Shown: piece by piece, positions 53,550 to 61,365 of the stretch
How the letters are laid out: each line of letters begins with the position of its first letter
Numbering within the stretch: the first letter of the stretch is position 1
Source of the DNA: Thiobacillus sp.
Lineage (GTDB): Bacteria; Pseudomonadota; Gammaproteobacteria; Burkholderiales; Thiobacillaceae
Length of the DNA: 61,365 nucleotides
Reading direction: 5' to 3'
NCBI RefSeq assembly: GCF_024708915.1
Contig: NZ_JANJXQ010000241.1
Coordinates: 1-61,365, forward strand
The notes under the pieces: generated by a model
Database searches by the model: none
Told to the model about the DNA's origin: nothing
What the model saw: only the letters and a program-made list of their open reading frames with translations
Program-made: the position numbers and the translations under genes

Positions 53550-53783
53550 TCAGCTTGAATGGCTGTTGACGTAATCGATCGCCTGCTGGACGGTGGTGAT
53601 CTTTTCCGCGTCTTCGTCGGGGATTTCGCAGCCGAACTCTTCTTCCAGCGCCATCACCAATTCAACCGTATCGAGCGAGTCGGCGCCCAGGTCGCCGACG
53701 AAGGAAGACTCGTTCTTGATGTCCGCCTCGTTGACGCCCAGTTGCTCGGCGACGACCTTAATTACACGCTGTACGTTATCCAT
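53550..53783 (-). CDS. acpP: Acyl carrier protein
   Basis: 77 residues; phosphopantetheine attachment at Ser36 in [19 protein letters not shown]. Start MDNVQRV at 53783 with AGAGGA upstream; the 10-residue extension in the frame is not needed. Highly acidic as expected. Confidence 0.97.
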   Translation of the reverse strand: MDNVQRVIKVVAEQLGVNEADIKNESSFVGDLGADSLDTVELVMALEEEFGCEIPDEDAEKITTVQQAIDYVNSHSS

Positions 53784-53870
53784 TACTGATCCTCTCTTGA
53801 AAAAGGGCCCCAATGAAATTGAGACCCGGAAAAATGAAGCCCGGCGATTTTACCAAACTTTCCGTGACGG

Positions 53871-54641
53871 TTACGCCATGTACATACCGCCGTTGACATG
53901 CAGGGTGGTGCCCGATATATAGCCGGCAGCAGGCGAGGCCAGGAAAGCGACGGCCTGCGCAATGTCTTCCGCAGCGCCCAGCCTGCCCAGCGGGATGTGC
54001 GCCAGCAGCGCCTGCCGCTGGGCGTCCGGCAGCGCGCGCGTCATGTCGGTGTCGATGAAGCCCGGCGCCACGCAGTTGACGGTGATGTTGCGGCTACCGA
54101 CTTCGCGTGCCAGCGACTTGGTGAAGCCCATGATGCCGGCCTTGGCCGCGCTGTAGTTGGTCTGCCCGGCGTTGCCCATCGCGCCCACCACCGAGGCGAT
54201 GCTGATGATGCGGCCGCTGCGCGCCTTCATCATCGCGCGCAGCACCGCGCGCGACAGGCGGAACACCGAGGTCAGGTTGGTCGCCAGAATGGCGTCCCAT
54301 TCCTCGTCCTTCATCCGCATCAGCAGGTTGTCGCGGGTGATGCCGGCGTTGTTGACCAGGATGCCGATGGCGCCGAAATCCTTCTCGATCGCGGCGATCA
54401 CGGCGTCGACCTCGGCGGCGTCGGTGACGTCGAGCTTCATGCCGCTGCCTTTGACGCCAGCGGCGGCGAGGTAATCGCCGATCGCCTGTGCACCCTTGTC
54501 GCTGGTGGCGGTGCCGACCACGATAGCCCCTGCCTGACCGAGCGCCAGCGCGATCGCCTGGCCGATTCCGCGGCTGGCGCCCGTCACGAGGGCCACTTGC
54601 CCATCAAGATTCGCGCCTTGCGCGAGGTGTCCTTGCAGCAT
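53871..54641 (-). CDS. fabG: 3-oxoacyl-ACP reductase
   Basis: 256 residues: NADP site VTGASRGIGQAIA, NNAGITRDNLLMRM, and the catalytic S-Y-K in IASVVGAMGNAGQTNYSAAKAG. A slightly longer N-terminus (MLQGHLAQGANLD) than usual could mean the start is at a later codon. It is 9 bp downstream of fabD. Confidence 0.96.
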   Translation of the reverse strand: MLQGHLAQGANLDGQVALVTGASRGIGQAIALALGQAGAIVVGTATSDKGAQAIGDYLAAAGVKGSGMKLDVTDAAEVDAVIAAIEKDFGAIGILVNNAGITRDNLLMRMKDEEWDAILATNLTSVFRLSRAVLRAMMKARSGRIISIASVVGAMGNAGQTNYSAAKAGIMGFTKSLAREVGSRNITVNCVAPGFIDTDMTRALPDAQRQALLAHIPLGRLGAAEDIAQAVAFLASPAAGYISGTTLHVNGGMYMA

Positions 54642-54650
54642 GGTGTCTCC

Positions 54651-55574
54651 TTATTGATTGAGCGCGGCCTGCAGGCTGGCTTCGTCCACCAGCGCCATAG
54701 CGGGCAGGCTGTCGTCGATGCGCTTGTTGAGGCCTGCCAGCACCTTGCCGGGGCCGCATTCGATCACGCGTTCGATGCCGGCGGCTTTCAGCGCCCGCAC
54801 GGTTTCGGCCCAGCGCACCGGGGTGTGCAGCTGCTTCGCCAGCGCGGCGCGGATCGCGTCGGGTTCGGTGTGGCTCTGCACGTCGGTGTTGTGCAGCACA
54901 CGCACCGCCGGCGTCTTGATTTCGATGTCCTGCAGGTGCGCGCGCAGTTTTTCCGCCGCCGGCAGCATCAGCGAGGAATGCGACGGCACGCTGACCGGCA
55001 GCGGCAGCGCACGCTTGGCGCCCTTCTCTTTCGCCAGCGCCATGGCGCGCTCGACCGCGGCCTTGTTGCCCGCAATGACCACCTGCCCGGGAGAATTGAG
55101 ATTCACCGCTTCGGCCACCTCGCCTGCAGCCGCCTCATTGCACACCGCACGCACGGCATCGTCGTCCAGTCCCAGAATCGCCGCCATCGCGCCGACGCCT
55201 TCGGGTACCGCCGCCTGCATCGCCTCGGCGCGGAAGCGTACCAGTTTGATGGCATCGGCAAAATCCAAAGATCCGGCCGCCACCAACGCCGCGTATTCGC
55301 CCAGGCTGTGTCCCGCCAGCAAGGCCGGGCTTGCGCCGCCCGCTGCCTGCCACACGCGCCAGACAGCGACATCCGCTGCCAGCATCGCCGGCTGGGTATT
55401 GACGGTCTGATTGAGCAGTTCGACCGGGCCGTCGGCCACCAGCATCCACAGATTCTGGCCGAGCGCGTCGGACGCTTCGCTGAAGGTGGCGCGCACTTCG
55501 GCGCGCTCGCCCCAGCCCTGCATCATGCCGACCGATTGCGAGCCCTGCCCGGGGAATACAAAAGCCAGTTTCAT
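54651..55574 (-). CDS. fabD: Malonyl-CoA:ACP transacylase
   Basis: 307 residues: FVFPGQGSQSVGMMQG near the start, the nucleophile in AGHSLGEYAALVAAG, and VPSHSSLM with the catalytic His. It loads malonyl groups onto ACP. Between fabH and fabG, the standard order. Confidence 0.97.
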   Translation of the reverse strand: MKLAFVFPGQGSQSVGMMQGWGERAEVRATFSEASDALGQNLWMLVADGPVELLNQTVNTQPAMLAADVAVWRVWQAAGGASPALLAGHSLGEYAALVAAGSLDFADAIKLVRFRAEAMQAAVPEGVGAMAAILGLDDDAVRAVCNEAAAGEVAEAVNLNSPGQVVIAGNKAAVERAMALAKEKGAKRALPLPVSVPSHSSLMLPAAEKLRAHLQDIEIKTPAVRVLHNTDVQSHTEPDAIRAALAKQLHTPVRWAETVRALKAAGIERVIECGPGKVLAGLNKRIDDSLPAMALVDEASLQAALNQ

Positions 55575-55595
55575 AGGAATATTTTCTTTTAATAC

Positions 55596-56555
55596 TTAAT
55601 ACTTGAGGAGCGCCGAGCCCCAGGTGAAACCGCCCCCGAAGGCCTCCATCAGCACGGTCTGGCCACGCTGGATGCGGCCGTCGCGCACCGCCACGTCGAA
55701 CGCCAGCGGCACCGAGGCGGCCGAGGTATTGCCGTGCCCGGCAACGGTGGTGACGACATGGTCCATGCTCATGCCGAGCTTTTTCGCGGTGGCGGAGATG
55801 ATGCGGATATTGGCCTGATGCGGCACCAGCCAGTCGATGTCGGACTTCTGCAAACCGTTGGCTTCCAGCGTCTCGTCGACGATGCGGTCGAGCGTGTTGA
55901 CCGCCATCTTGAACACGGCGTTGCCTTCCATCCGCATCAGCGCAGGTTCCTTCATGCCGGTCGAGGTGCCGCTGGTGGTGCGCAGCAATTCCTTGTGGCG
56001 GCCGTCGGCGTGGATGTGGGTGGCGACGATGCCGGGTTCGGCGGACGCGCCCAGCACCACCGCGCCCGCGCCGTCGCCCCACAGGATGCAGTTGCTGCGG
56101 TCGTTCCAGTCGGTGATGCGCGACAGGGTTTCGGCGCCGATCACCAGCACGCGTTTGGCCGCGCCGGTCTTGATGAACTGGTCGGCCACGCTCAAGGCAT
56201 AGACGAAACCGCTGCACACCGCCTGCAGGTCGAACGCCGGGCGGCCGTTGGTCATGCCGAGCTTGGACTGCACGATGCAGGCGGTGCTGGGAAACACCAG
56301 GTCGGGCGTGGTGGTGGCGACCAGCAGCAGGTCGATGTCGTCGGGCGCCAACCCGGCCGCTTCGAGCGCGGCACGCGCAGCCTGGGCGGCAAGATCGCTG
56401 GTGAATTCGCCCTCGGCGGCGATATGGCGCTCGCGGATGCCGGTGCGTTCGACGATCCACTGGTCGTTCGTCTCGACCAGTTTTTCGAGATCGGCGTTGG
56501 TGAGGATGCGCGCCGGCAGATAACTGCCGGTGCCGAGAATGCGGGAATAGGTCAA
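55596..56555 (-). CDS. fabH: 3-oxoacyl-ACP synthase III
   Basis: 319 residues: (M)[19 protein letters not shown], Cys in [12 protein letters not shown], His in VPHQANIRI and Asn in [15 protein letters not shown]. The only start that gives the family length is TTG at 56555, whose last base pair overlaps the plsX stop (TTGA), with GGGTGG upstream. Longer frames upstream run through plsX. Confidence 0.95.
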   Translation of the reverse strand: MTYSRILGTGSYLPARILTNADLEKLVETNDQWIVERTGIRERHIAAEGEFTSDLAAQAARAALEAAGLAPDDIDLLLVATTTPDLVFPSTACIVQSKLGMTNGRPAFDLQAVCSGFVYALSVADQFIKTGAAKRVLVIGAETLSRITDWNDRSNCILWGDGAGAVVLGASAEPGIVATHIHADGRHKELLRTTSGTSTGMKEPALMRMEGNAVFKMAVNTLDRIVDETLEANGLQKSDIDWLVPHQANIRIISATAKKLGMSMDHVVTTVAGHGNTSAASVPLAFDVAVRDGRIQRGQTVLMEAFGGGFTWGSALLKY

Positions 56556-57571
56556 GCAGCCACCCGTTGCATAAGTTGAATCTGGTCTGTGATGCGCTTC
56601 AGCACATTGTTGCGGACTTCTTCGCTGGCAGTCTCGATCGCATGCTCGAATGCAAGGCGGTCGGCCGAGCCATGGCTTTTCACCACCACGCCCTTGAGCC
56701 CCAGCAGCGTGGCACCGTTGTAGCGGCGCGGATCGAGACGGCGCTTGAAGGCATTCAGCACCGGCAAGGCGAGCAGACCGGCGATGCGGGTCAGCCAGTT
56801 GCGCTTGAATTCGGCGCGCAACGTGGTGACTATCATCTTGGCGAGCCCTTCGGACGCTTTCAGGGTCACGTTGCCGACGAAGCCGTCGCACACCACCACG
56901 TCGGTGGTTCCCTTGAAGATGTCGTTGCCTTCGACATTGCCGTAGAAATTCAGGTGGCTGTCGCGCAGCAGTTCGGCGGCACGTTTCACCATCTCGTTGC
57001 CCTTGATGTCTTCCTCGCCGATGTTGAGCAGGCCCACGCTCGGGTTCGGCTTGTGCTCCACCGCCGACACCAGCATCGCGCCCATGATGCCGAACTGCAG
57101 CAGATGCTCGGCGCTGCAGTCGACGTTGGCGCCCATATCCAGCACCAGCGCGTGACCGCTGATCGTCGGCATCACGGCGGCGATCGCGGGACGGTCGATG
57201 CCGGGCAGGGTTTTCAGGACGAAGCGCGCGGTCGCCATCAGCGCACCGGTGTTGCCTGCCGACACGCAGGCGTCGGCCTCGCCGGATTTGACGAGATCGA
57301 TGGCCACCCGCATCGAGGAGTCTTTTTTGCCGCGCAGCGCCAGCGCGGGCGCCTCGTCCATCGCCACCACCTGGCTGGCGTGGCGCACGATGAGGCGCGG
57401 CCCGGTCTTGGCACGGCGCGCCTTGAGTTCGGCGGCGACGATGTCCTGCGGCCCGACCAGAATCACGTTCAGGTCGGGATGACGCGCAAGACAGCGGATC
57501 GCCGCCGGGACGGTGACATGGGGGCCGTGATCGCCCCCCATGACATCAATGGCGACTGTGATATTTCTCAT
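56552..57571 (-). CDS. plsX: Phosphate acyltransferase PlsX
   Basis: 339 residues: [48 protein letters not shown] and [17 protein letters not shown]. It forms acyl-phosphate from acyl-ACP for phospholipid synthesis. ATG at 57571; 73 bp after rpmF. Confidence 0.97.
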   Translation of the reverse strand: MRNITVAIDVMGGDHGPHVTVPAAIRCLARHPDLNVILVGPQDIVAAELKARRAKTGPRLIVRHASQVVAMDEAPALALRGKKDSSMRVAIDLVKSGEADACVSAGNTGALMATARFVLKTLPGIDRPAIAAVMPTISGHALVLDMGANVDCSAEHLLQFGIMGAMLVSAVEHKPNPSVGLLNIGEEDIKGNEMVKRAAELLRDSHLNFYGNVEGNDIFKGTTDVVVCDGFVGNVTLKASEGLAKMIVTTLRAEFKRNWLTRIAGLLALPVLNAFKRRLDPRRYNGATLLGLKGVVVKSHGSADRLAFEHAIETASEEVRNNVLKRITDQIQLMQRVAA

Positions 57572-57644
57572 GCAGCCGAAAGCGTAGGCTGATCGGGACA
57601 CCCCCGGCCACGGCAATCATGGCCGGAGGCACGCGGGGGCGGAA

Positions 57645-57824
57645 TTATTCGCCTTTGGCCTTGACGACTTTGCGGCCACGATAAAAGCCGTTGGGGCTGA
57701 TATGGTGACGCAGATGCGCTTCGCCCGTGGTCGGCTCGACGGCCAGCGGCGGATTGGTCAGAAAATCGTGCGCACGGTGCATGCCGCGCTTGGACGGGGA
57801 CTTCTTGTTCTGCTGGACAGCCAT
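57645..57824 (-). CDS. rpmF: Ribosomal protein L32
   Basis: 59 residues read directly from the sequence: starts [20 protein letters not shown] and ends KVVKAKGE, with the conserved [13 protein letters not shown]. Zinc-free type, as no Cys is present. AAGGAG eight bases upstream. Sits between the YceD gene and plsX as usual. Confidence 0.97.
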   Translation of the reverse strand: MAVQQNKKSPSKRGMHRAHDFLTNPPLAVEPTTGEAHLRHHISPNGFYRGRKVVKAKGE

Positions 57825-57854
57825 TTCCTACTCCTTGAAAATTCGTTTCACCCC

Positions 57855-58289
57855 TCAGGCGGGGCATTCACCTTCTGCGTGCATGGCCGCCAACGGCAGG
57901 CTCAACAACACTTCATCCTCAACCAGTTCGACGAGATCCAACGTCTCGCCAACCGGAATCGCATCGCTGCCGGGCAGCGCATCCAGCCGTTCCAGCTCGG
58001 CCTCGTTGCGCGCCAGATGCAGCGTGCGTTCGATCTGCACCGCATGCCGCATGCCGCCCAAGCAGCGCTGACACGTCATCTCGACTTCGCCGCGTATCGC
58101 CAGCAGCAGGGACAGGCCGCCGCGCTGATCCGTCTGCCCGGCGACTCGACAGAACAGCGTGCCTTGCGTAAATTCGCGGGCTAGACGCGGAAACGCAGAC
58201 ACCTCCGACTGCGCTTCCCACGACTGCGAATCCCTGCAAAAACGCCGTGGATCGACCTCAACAGGCTGATGCACGGCACCCCCGATCAA
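57855..58289 (-). CDS. YceD/DUF177 protein
   Basis: 144 residues: LARNEAELERLD and the EDEVLLSLPLAAMH segment mark the family, with a CQRC pair (residues near 73-76). In other bacteria YceD influences 23S rRNA maturation or accumulation and is always linked to rpmF, as here (30-bp gap). Confidence 0.9.
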   Translation of the reverse strand: MIGGAVHQPVEVDPRRFCRDSQSWEAQSEVSAFPRLAREFTQGTLFCRVAGQTDQRGGLSLLLAIRGEVEMTCQRCLGGMRHAVQIERTLHLARNEAELERLDALPGSDAIPVGETLDLVELVEDEVLLSLPLAAMHAEGECPA

Positions 58290-58332
58290 CAGCGTACTGG
58301 GTTAACGCGCACAGGCTCGACATGACGCACCC

Positions 58333-58361
58333 GGTTAAACATTAGCCCGCAATGATATGAT
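58333..58361 (+). promoter_or_regulatory. Candidate sigma70 promoter of the carboxylase genes
   Basis: TATGAT (58356-58361) is one base from the -10 consensus; GGTTAA (58333-58338) with a 17-base spacer is a weak -35. It lies in the 104-bp gap between divergent YceD and biotin carboxylase genes. Confidence 0.45.
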
Positions 58362-58393
58362 TTCGCGTTATTTTTGTCAAAGAAACGGTGGCC

Positions 58394-59812
58394 ATGATTA
58401 AGAAAATACTGGTCGCCAACCGCGGCGAGATCGCCGTCCGCATCGTGCGCGCCTGCGCCGAGCTGGGTATCAAGTCGGTCGCCATCTACACGGATGCCGA
58501 CCGCCACGCGCTGCACGTCAAGAAAGCCGACGAGGCCTACCATATCGGCAAGGATCCCATTCTCGGCTATCTGAACGCGCACACGCTGGTCAACCTGGCG
58601 GCGGCGTCAGGCTGCGACGCGCTGCACCCTGGCTACGGTTTCCTCTCCGAAAACCCCGATCTGGCCACCATCTGCGCGCGCCGCGGCATCCGCTTCATCG
58701 GCCCCTCGCCCGAGGTGATCCGCCGCATGGGCGACAAGATCCAGGCGCGCAACGCCATGATCGCCGCCGGCATTCCGGTGGTGCCGGGTTCGGACCACAA
58801 TCTGGAGAACGTCGAGGAGGCGCGCACGCTGGCCAACCGGATCGGCTATCCGGTGATGCTCAAGGCCACCAATGGCGGCGGCGGGCGCGGCATCCGCCGC
58901 TGCGACAGCGAAGAGGAACTGCTGAAAAATTACGACCGCGTGGTGTCGGAGGCCAGCAAGGCCTTCGGCAAGCCCGAAGTCTTCGTCGAAAAATGCGTGG
59001 TTCGGCCCAAGCACATCGAGGTGCAGATTCTCGGCGACACCCAGGGCAGCGTGATTCACCTGTTCGAGCGCGACTGCTCGATCCAGCGGCGCAACCAGAA
59101 GCTGATCGAGATCGCGCCGAGCCCGCAGCTCACCGAGGCGCAGCGGCAATACATCGGCAAACTGGCGGTGCGCGCCGCCAAATCGGTCGGCTACGTCAAT
59201 GCCGGCACGGTGGAATTCCTGCTCGACCAGGACAACCAGTTCTATTTCATGGAAATGAACACCCGGCTGCAGGTCGAACACCCGATCACCGAGACGATCA
59301 CCGGCGTCGACATCGTGCAGGAGCAGATCCGCATCGCCGACGGCAAGCCGCTGCAATACAGGCAGGAAGACATCGCGCATCGCGGCTACGCGATCGAATT
59401 CCGCATCAACGCCGAAGACCCGAAAAACGAATTCCTGCCCAGCCTCGGCCGCATCACGCGCTATTATTCGCCGGGCGGCCCCGGCGTGCGCGTCGACGCG
59501 GCGATTTACACCGACTACGTGATTCCGCCCTATTTCGATTCGATGTGCGCCAAGCTCTCGGTGTGGAATCTGAACTGGGAAGCGACCGTCGAACGCGGCC
59601 GCCGTGCGCTCGACGACATGCTGGTGTACGGCGTGAAGACAACGATTCCCTATTACCAGGAAATTCTGAAAAACCCCGAGTTCCGCAGCGGACGCTTCAA
59701 CACCGGCTTCGTCGACGAACATCCGGAACTCACCCAGTACACCGAAAAGAAACCGCCGGAAGTGATCGCCGCCGCCATCGCCGCCGCCATCGCCGCTCAT
59801 CAAGGGTTGTAA
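58394..59812 (+). CDS. Biotin carboxylase subunit (PycA/AccC-type)
   Basis: 472 residues of the ATP-grasp biotin carboxylase family: KKILVANRGEIAVRIVRAC, ATP loop KATNGGGGRGIRR, HIEVQILGDTQG, EMNTRLQVEHPITE and RINAEDP. AccC is usually near 450 residues and paired with accB. Here there is no accB, and a carboxyltransferase gene follows 2 bp later, so this is more likely the A subunit of a two-subunit pyruvate carboxylase. ATG 58394 is chosen over GTG 58388. Confidence 0.88.
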   Translation: MIKKILVANRGEIAVRIVRACAELGIKSVAIYTDADRHALHVKKADEAYHIGKDPILGYLNAHTLVNLAAASGCDALHPGYGFLSENPDLATICARRGIRFIGPSPEVIRRMGDKIQARNAMIAAGIPVVPGSDHNLENVEEARTLANRIGYPVMLKATNGGGGRGIRRCDSEEELLKNYDRVVSEASKAFGKPEVFVEKCVVRPKHIEVQILGDTQGSVIHLFERDCSIQRRNQKLIEIAPSPQLTEAQRQYIGKLAVRAAKSVGYVNAGTVEFLLDQDNQFYFMEMNTRLQVEHPITETITGVDIVQEQIRIADGKPLQYRQEDIAHRGYAIEFRINAEDPKNEFLPSLGRITRYYSPGGPGVRVDAAIYTDYVIPPYFDSMCAKLSVWNLNWEATVERGRRALDDMLVYGVKTTIPYYQEILKNPEFRSGRFNTGFVDEHPELTQYTEKKPPEVIAAAIAAAIAAHQGL

Positions 59813-59814
59813 AC

Positions 59815-61365
59815 ATGACCAAAGTATTCGTTACCGATCTTGTCCTGCGCGACGGCCACCAGTCGCTCATCGCCACCCGCATGCAGACCGCCGACATGCT
59901 GCCGATCTGCGGCAAACTCGATGCGGTCGGATTCTGGTCGCTGGAAGCCTGGGGCGGCGCCACCTTCGACGCCTGCGTGCGCTTTCTGCGTGAAGATCCG
60001 TGGGAGCGCCTGCGCAAGCTCAGAAAGGTACTGCCCAACACGCGCATCCAGATGCTGTTGCGCGGGCAGAACCTGCTCGGCTACCGCAATTACTCCGACG
60101 ACGTGGTGCGCGCCTTCGTGCAGAAATCCGCCGACAACGGGGTCGACGTGTTCCGCGTGTTCGACGCGATGAACGACCTGCGCAACCTGCAGGTGTCGAT
60201 CGAAGCGGTCAAGGCGGCCGGCAGGCACGCCGAAGGCGCGATCTGCTACACCACCAGCCCGGTGCACGACATCCCCCACTTCGTCGAACTGGCCAAGGGT
60301 CTGGCGCAGATGGGCTGCGACACCATCGCGATCAAGGACATGGCGGGCCTGCTCACGCCCTACACCGCGTTCGAACTGGTGCAGGCAATCCGCGCCGCGA
60401 CCCATCTGCCGATCCATACGCACAGCCATGCGACCTCGGGCCTGGCGCACATGACGCACCTGAAGGCGGTGGAAGCCGGCGCCAGCATCATCGACACCTG
60501 CGTCGGCGCGTTTGCCGAAGGCGCCAGCCACCCCACCACGCAAAGCCTGGTCGCGGCGCTCGCCGGCACCGAATACGACACCGGCCTGTCGCTGCCGCTG
60601 ATCGAGGAAATTTCGGCCTACTTCAAGGAGGTGCGCAAGAAATACTGGCAGTTCGAGTCGGCCTTCACCGGCACCGACACCCGCGTGCTGATCAACCAGG
60701 TGCCGGGCGGGATGATTTCCAACCTCGCCAACCAATTGAAGGAGCAGGGTGCGATCGACAGGATGGACGCCGTGCTCGAAGAAATTCCACATGTGCGCGA
60801 AGATCTCGGCTACCCGCCGCTGGTCACGCCCACCTCGCAGATCGTCGGCACCCAGGCAGCGTTGAACGTGCTCACCGGCGCACGCTACAAATCGGTCACC
60901 AACGAAGTGAAGCTTTACCTGCAGGGCCGCTATGGCAAGGCGCCCGGGCATATCAACGAAGAAGTACGCAAAATAGCCATCGGCAACCTCGACGTCAGCA
61001 CCTGCCGGCCGGCCGATCTGCTGGCCGACGAGCTCGACAAGCTGCGCGGCGAAATCGAGGGGCTGGCCAAGTCGGACGAGGACGTGTTGACCTACGCCAT
61101 GTTCCCCGAAATCGGCAAGACCTGGCTGCAGGAACGCGCGGCGGGCACCCTCAAGCCCGAAGCGCTGCCGCCGCCGGGTGCCGCGCAACAGGACAGCGCG
61201 CCGCGTTATGCAGCCGACGAATTCAAGATCACGCTGCACGGCGAGACCTACCACATCAAGTTGTCGGGCAGCGGCCGCAGCGACGCCTCGCAACGGCCCT
61301 ACTTCGTGTCGGTGGACGGCATCTCGGAAGAAGTGCTGGTCGAGCCGCTGAACGAAGTCGCCGTG
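59815..61365 (+). CDS. Pyruvate carboxylase B subunit / oxaloacetate decarboxylase alpha (partial)
   Basis: At least 517 residues; the gene runs past the window end. Carboxyltransferase domain with the metal and pyruvate motif LRDGHQS near the start, MLLRGQNLLGYRNY, the biotin-carboxyl lysine in AIKDMAGLL, and HTHSHATSG; followed by the conserved PYC/OADA region and a linker (LPPPGAAQQDSAP). The biotinyl domain with MKM would lie beyond the end. With the previous gene it should make oxaloacetate from pyruvate; the alternative, a decarboxylase, would need membrane subunits that are not seen. Confidence 0.88.
   Translation, partial: MTKVFVTDLVLRDGHQSLIATRMQTADMLPICGKLDAVGFWSLEAWGGATFDACVRFLREDPWERLRKLRKVLPNTRIQMLLRGQNLLGYRNYSDDVVRAFVQKSADNGVDVFRVFDAMNDLRNLQVSIEAVKAAGRHAEGAICYTTSPVHDIPHFVELAKGLAQMGCDTIAIKDMAGLLTPYTAFELVQAIRAATHLPIHTHSHATSGLAHMTHLKAVEAGASIIDTCVGAFAEGASHPTTQSLVAALAGTEYDTGLSLPLIEEISAYFKEVRKKYWQFESAFTGTDTRVLINQVPGGMISNLANQLKEQGAIDRMDAVLEEIPHVREDLGYPPLVTPTSQIVGTQAALNVLTGARYKSVTNEVKLYLQGRYGKAPGHINEEVRKIAIGNLDVSTCRPADLLADELDKLRGEIEGLAKSDEDVLTYAMFPEIGKTWLQERAAGTLKPEALPPPGAAQQDSAPRYAADEFKITLHGETYHIKLSGSGRSDASQRPYFVSVDGISEEVLVEPLNEVAV

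Noticed and set aside
58394..59812. Acetyl-CoA carboxylase AccC
   Set aside because: No accB is adjacent and a carboxyltransferase of the pyruvate carboxylase type follows after 2 bp, so a PycA role is preferred, although AccC cannot be excluded by sequence alone.

Overview
The window looks like chromosomal DNA (G+C roughly in the mid-60s percent by eye) from a betaproteobacterium with C1 metabolism, possibly from the Rhodocyclales/Nitrosomonadales side; the family-level guess is inference. The evidence is a nearly complete set of genes for tetrahydromethanopterin (H4MPT)- and methanofuran-linked formaldehyde oxidation, next to a typical betaproteobacterial core (grpE-dnaK-dnaJ, tmk-holB-pilZ-tatD, fabF-acpP-fabG-fabD-fabH-plsX-rpmF).

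Layout. (1) 1-11.4 kb: a leftward accessory block bounded by two copies of a 67-bp sequence in inverted orientation (92-158 and 11373-11439, 64/67 identical). It holds two FixJ-type two-component systems, an acyl-CoA-dehydrogenase-like flavoprotein, two small proteins (one Nif11-like), a rhodanese, a lipoyl-carrier (GcvH-like) protein, a dihydrolipoamide dehydrogenase, an OsmC protein and an OmpW porin. (2) 11.5-18 kb: a leftward fhcBADC operon (formyltransferase/hydrolase complex) followed by a histidine phosphatase, dihydropteroate synthase and a PCuAC copper chaperone. (3) 18.2-32.3 kb: the rightward arm mptG-mtdB-orf5-mch-orf7-orf17-fae-PTPS-like-orfY-mfnF-like-pabB-mfnE-like-mfnA-like, with one HisA-like gene on the opposite strand, then hflX. 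(4) 33.8-39.4 kb: a leftward operon starting with a sigma54-dependent activator, followed by PTPS, afpA, DUF6513, DUF447 and mfnB. (5) 39.7-41.1 kb: divergent sco1-folE2. (6) 41.3-61.4 kb: tRNA-Ser(GGA), heat-shock genes, a periplasmic DsrE protein, the tmk/holB/pilZ/tatD group with mltG, pabC and a second pabB, the fatty acid operon, and a two-subunit pyruvate-carboxylase-like pair cut by the window end.

How the genes work together. Fae, MtdB, Mch and FhcABCD take formaldehyde to formate on H4MPT and a methanofuran-type carrier. The surrounding genes make these coenzymes: FolE2, PTPS-like proteins, DHPS, PabB, MptG and AfpA for the pterin side, and MfnB, MfnE-, MfnF- and MfnA-like proteins for the furan side.

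Main new observation. Four strong -24/-12 (sigma54) promoter matches lie in front of fhcB, mptG, sco1-folE2 and the second sensor kinase. Each is about 90-135 bp from a dyad of the form GACA-N3-TGTC (GACAGAGTGTC twice, GACAGACTGTC once). A sigma54 activator gene heads one of the coenzyme operons. I infer a sigma54-controlled H4MPT/methanofuran regulon. I do not know of a description of such a regulon, and it could not be tested here.
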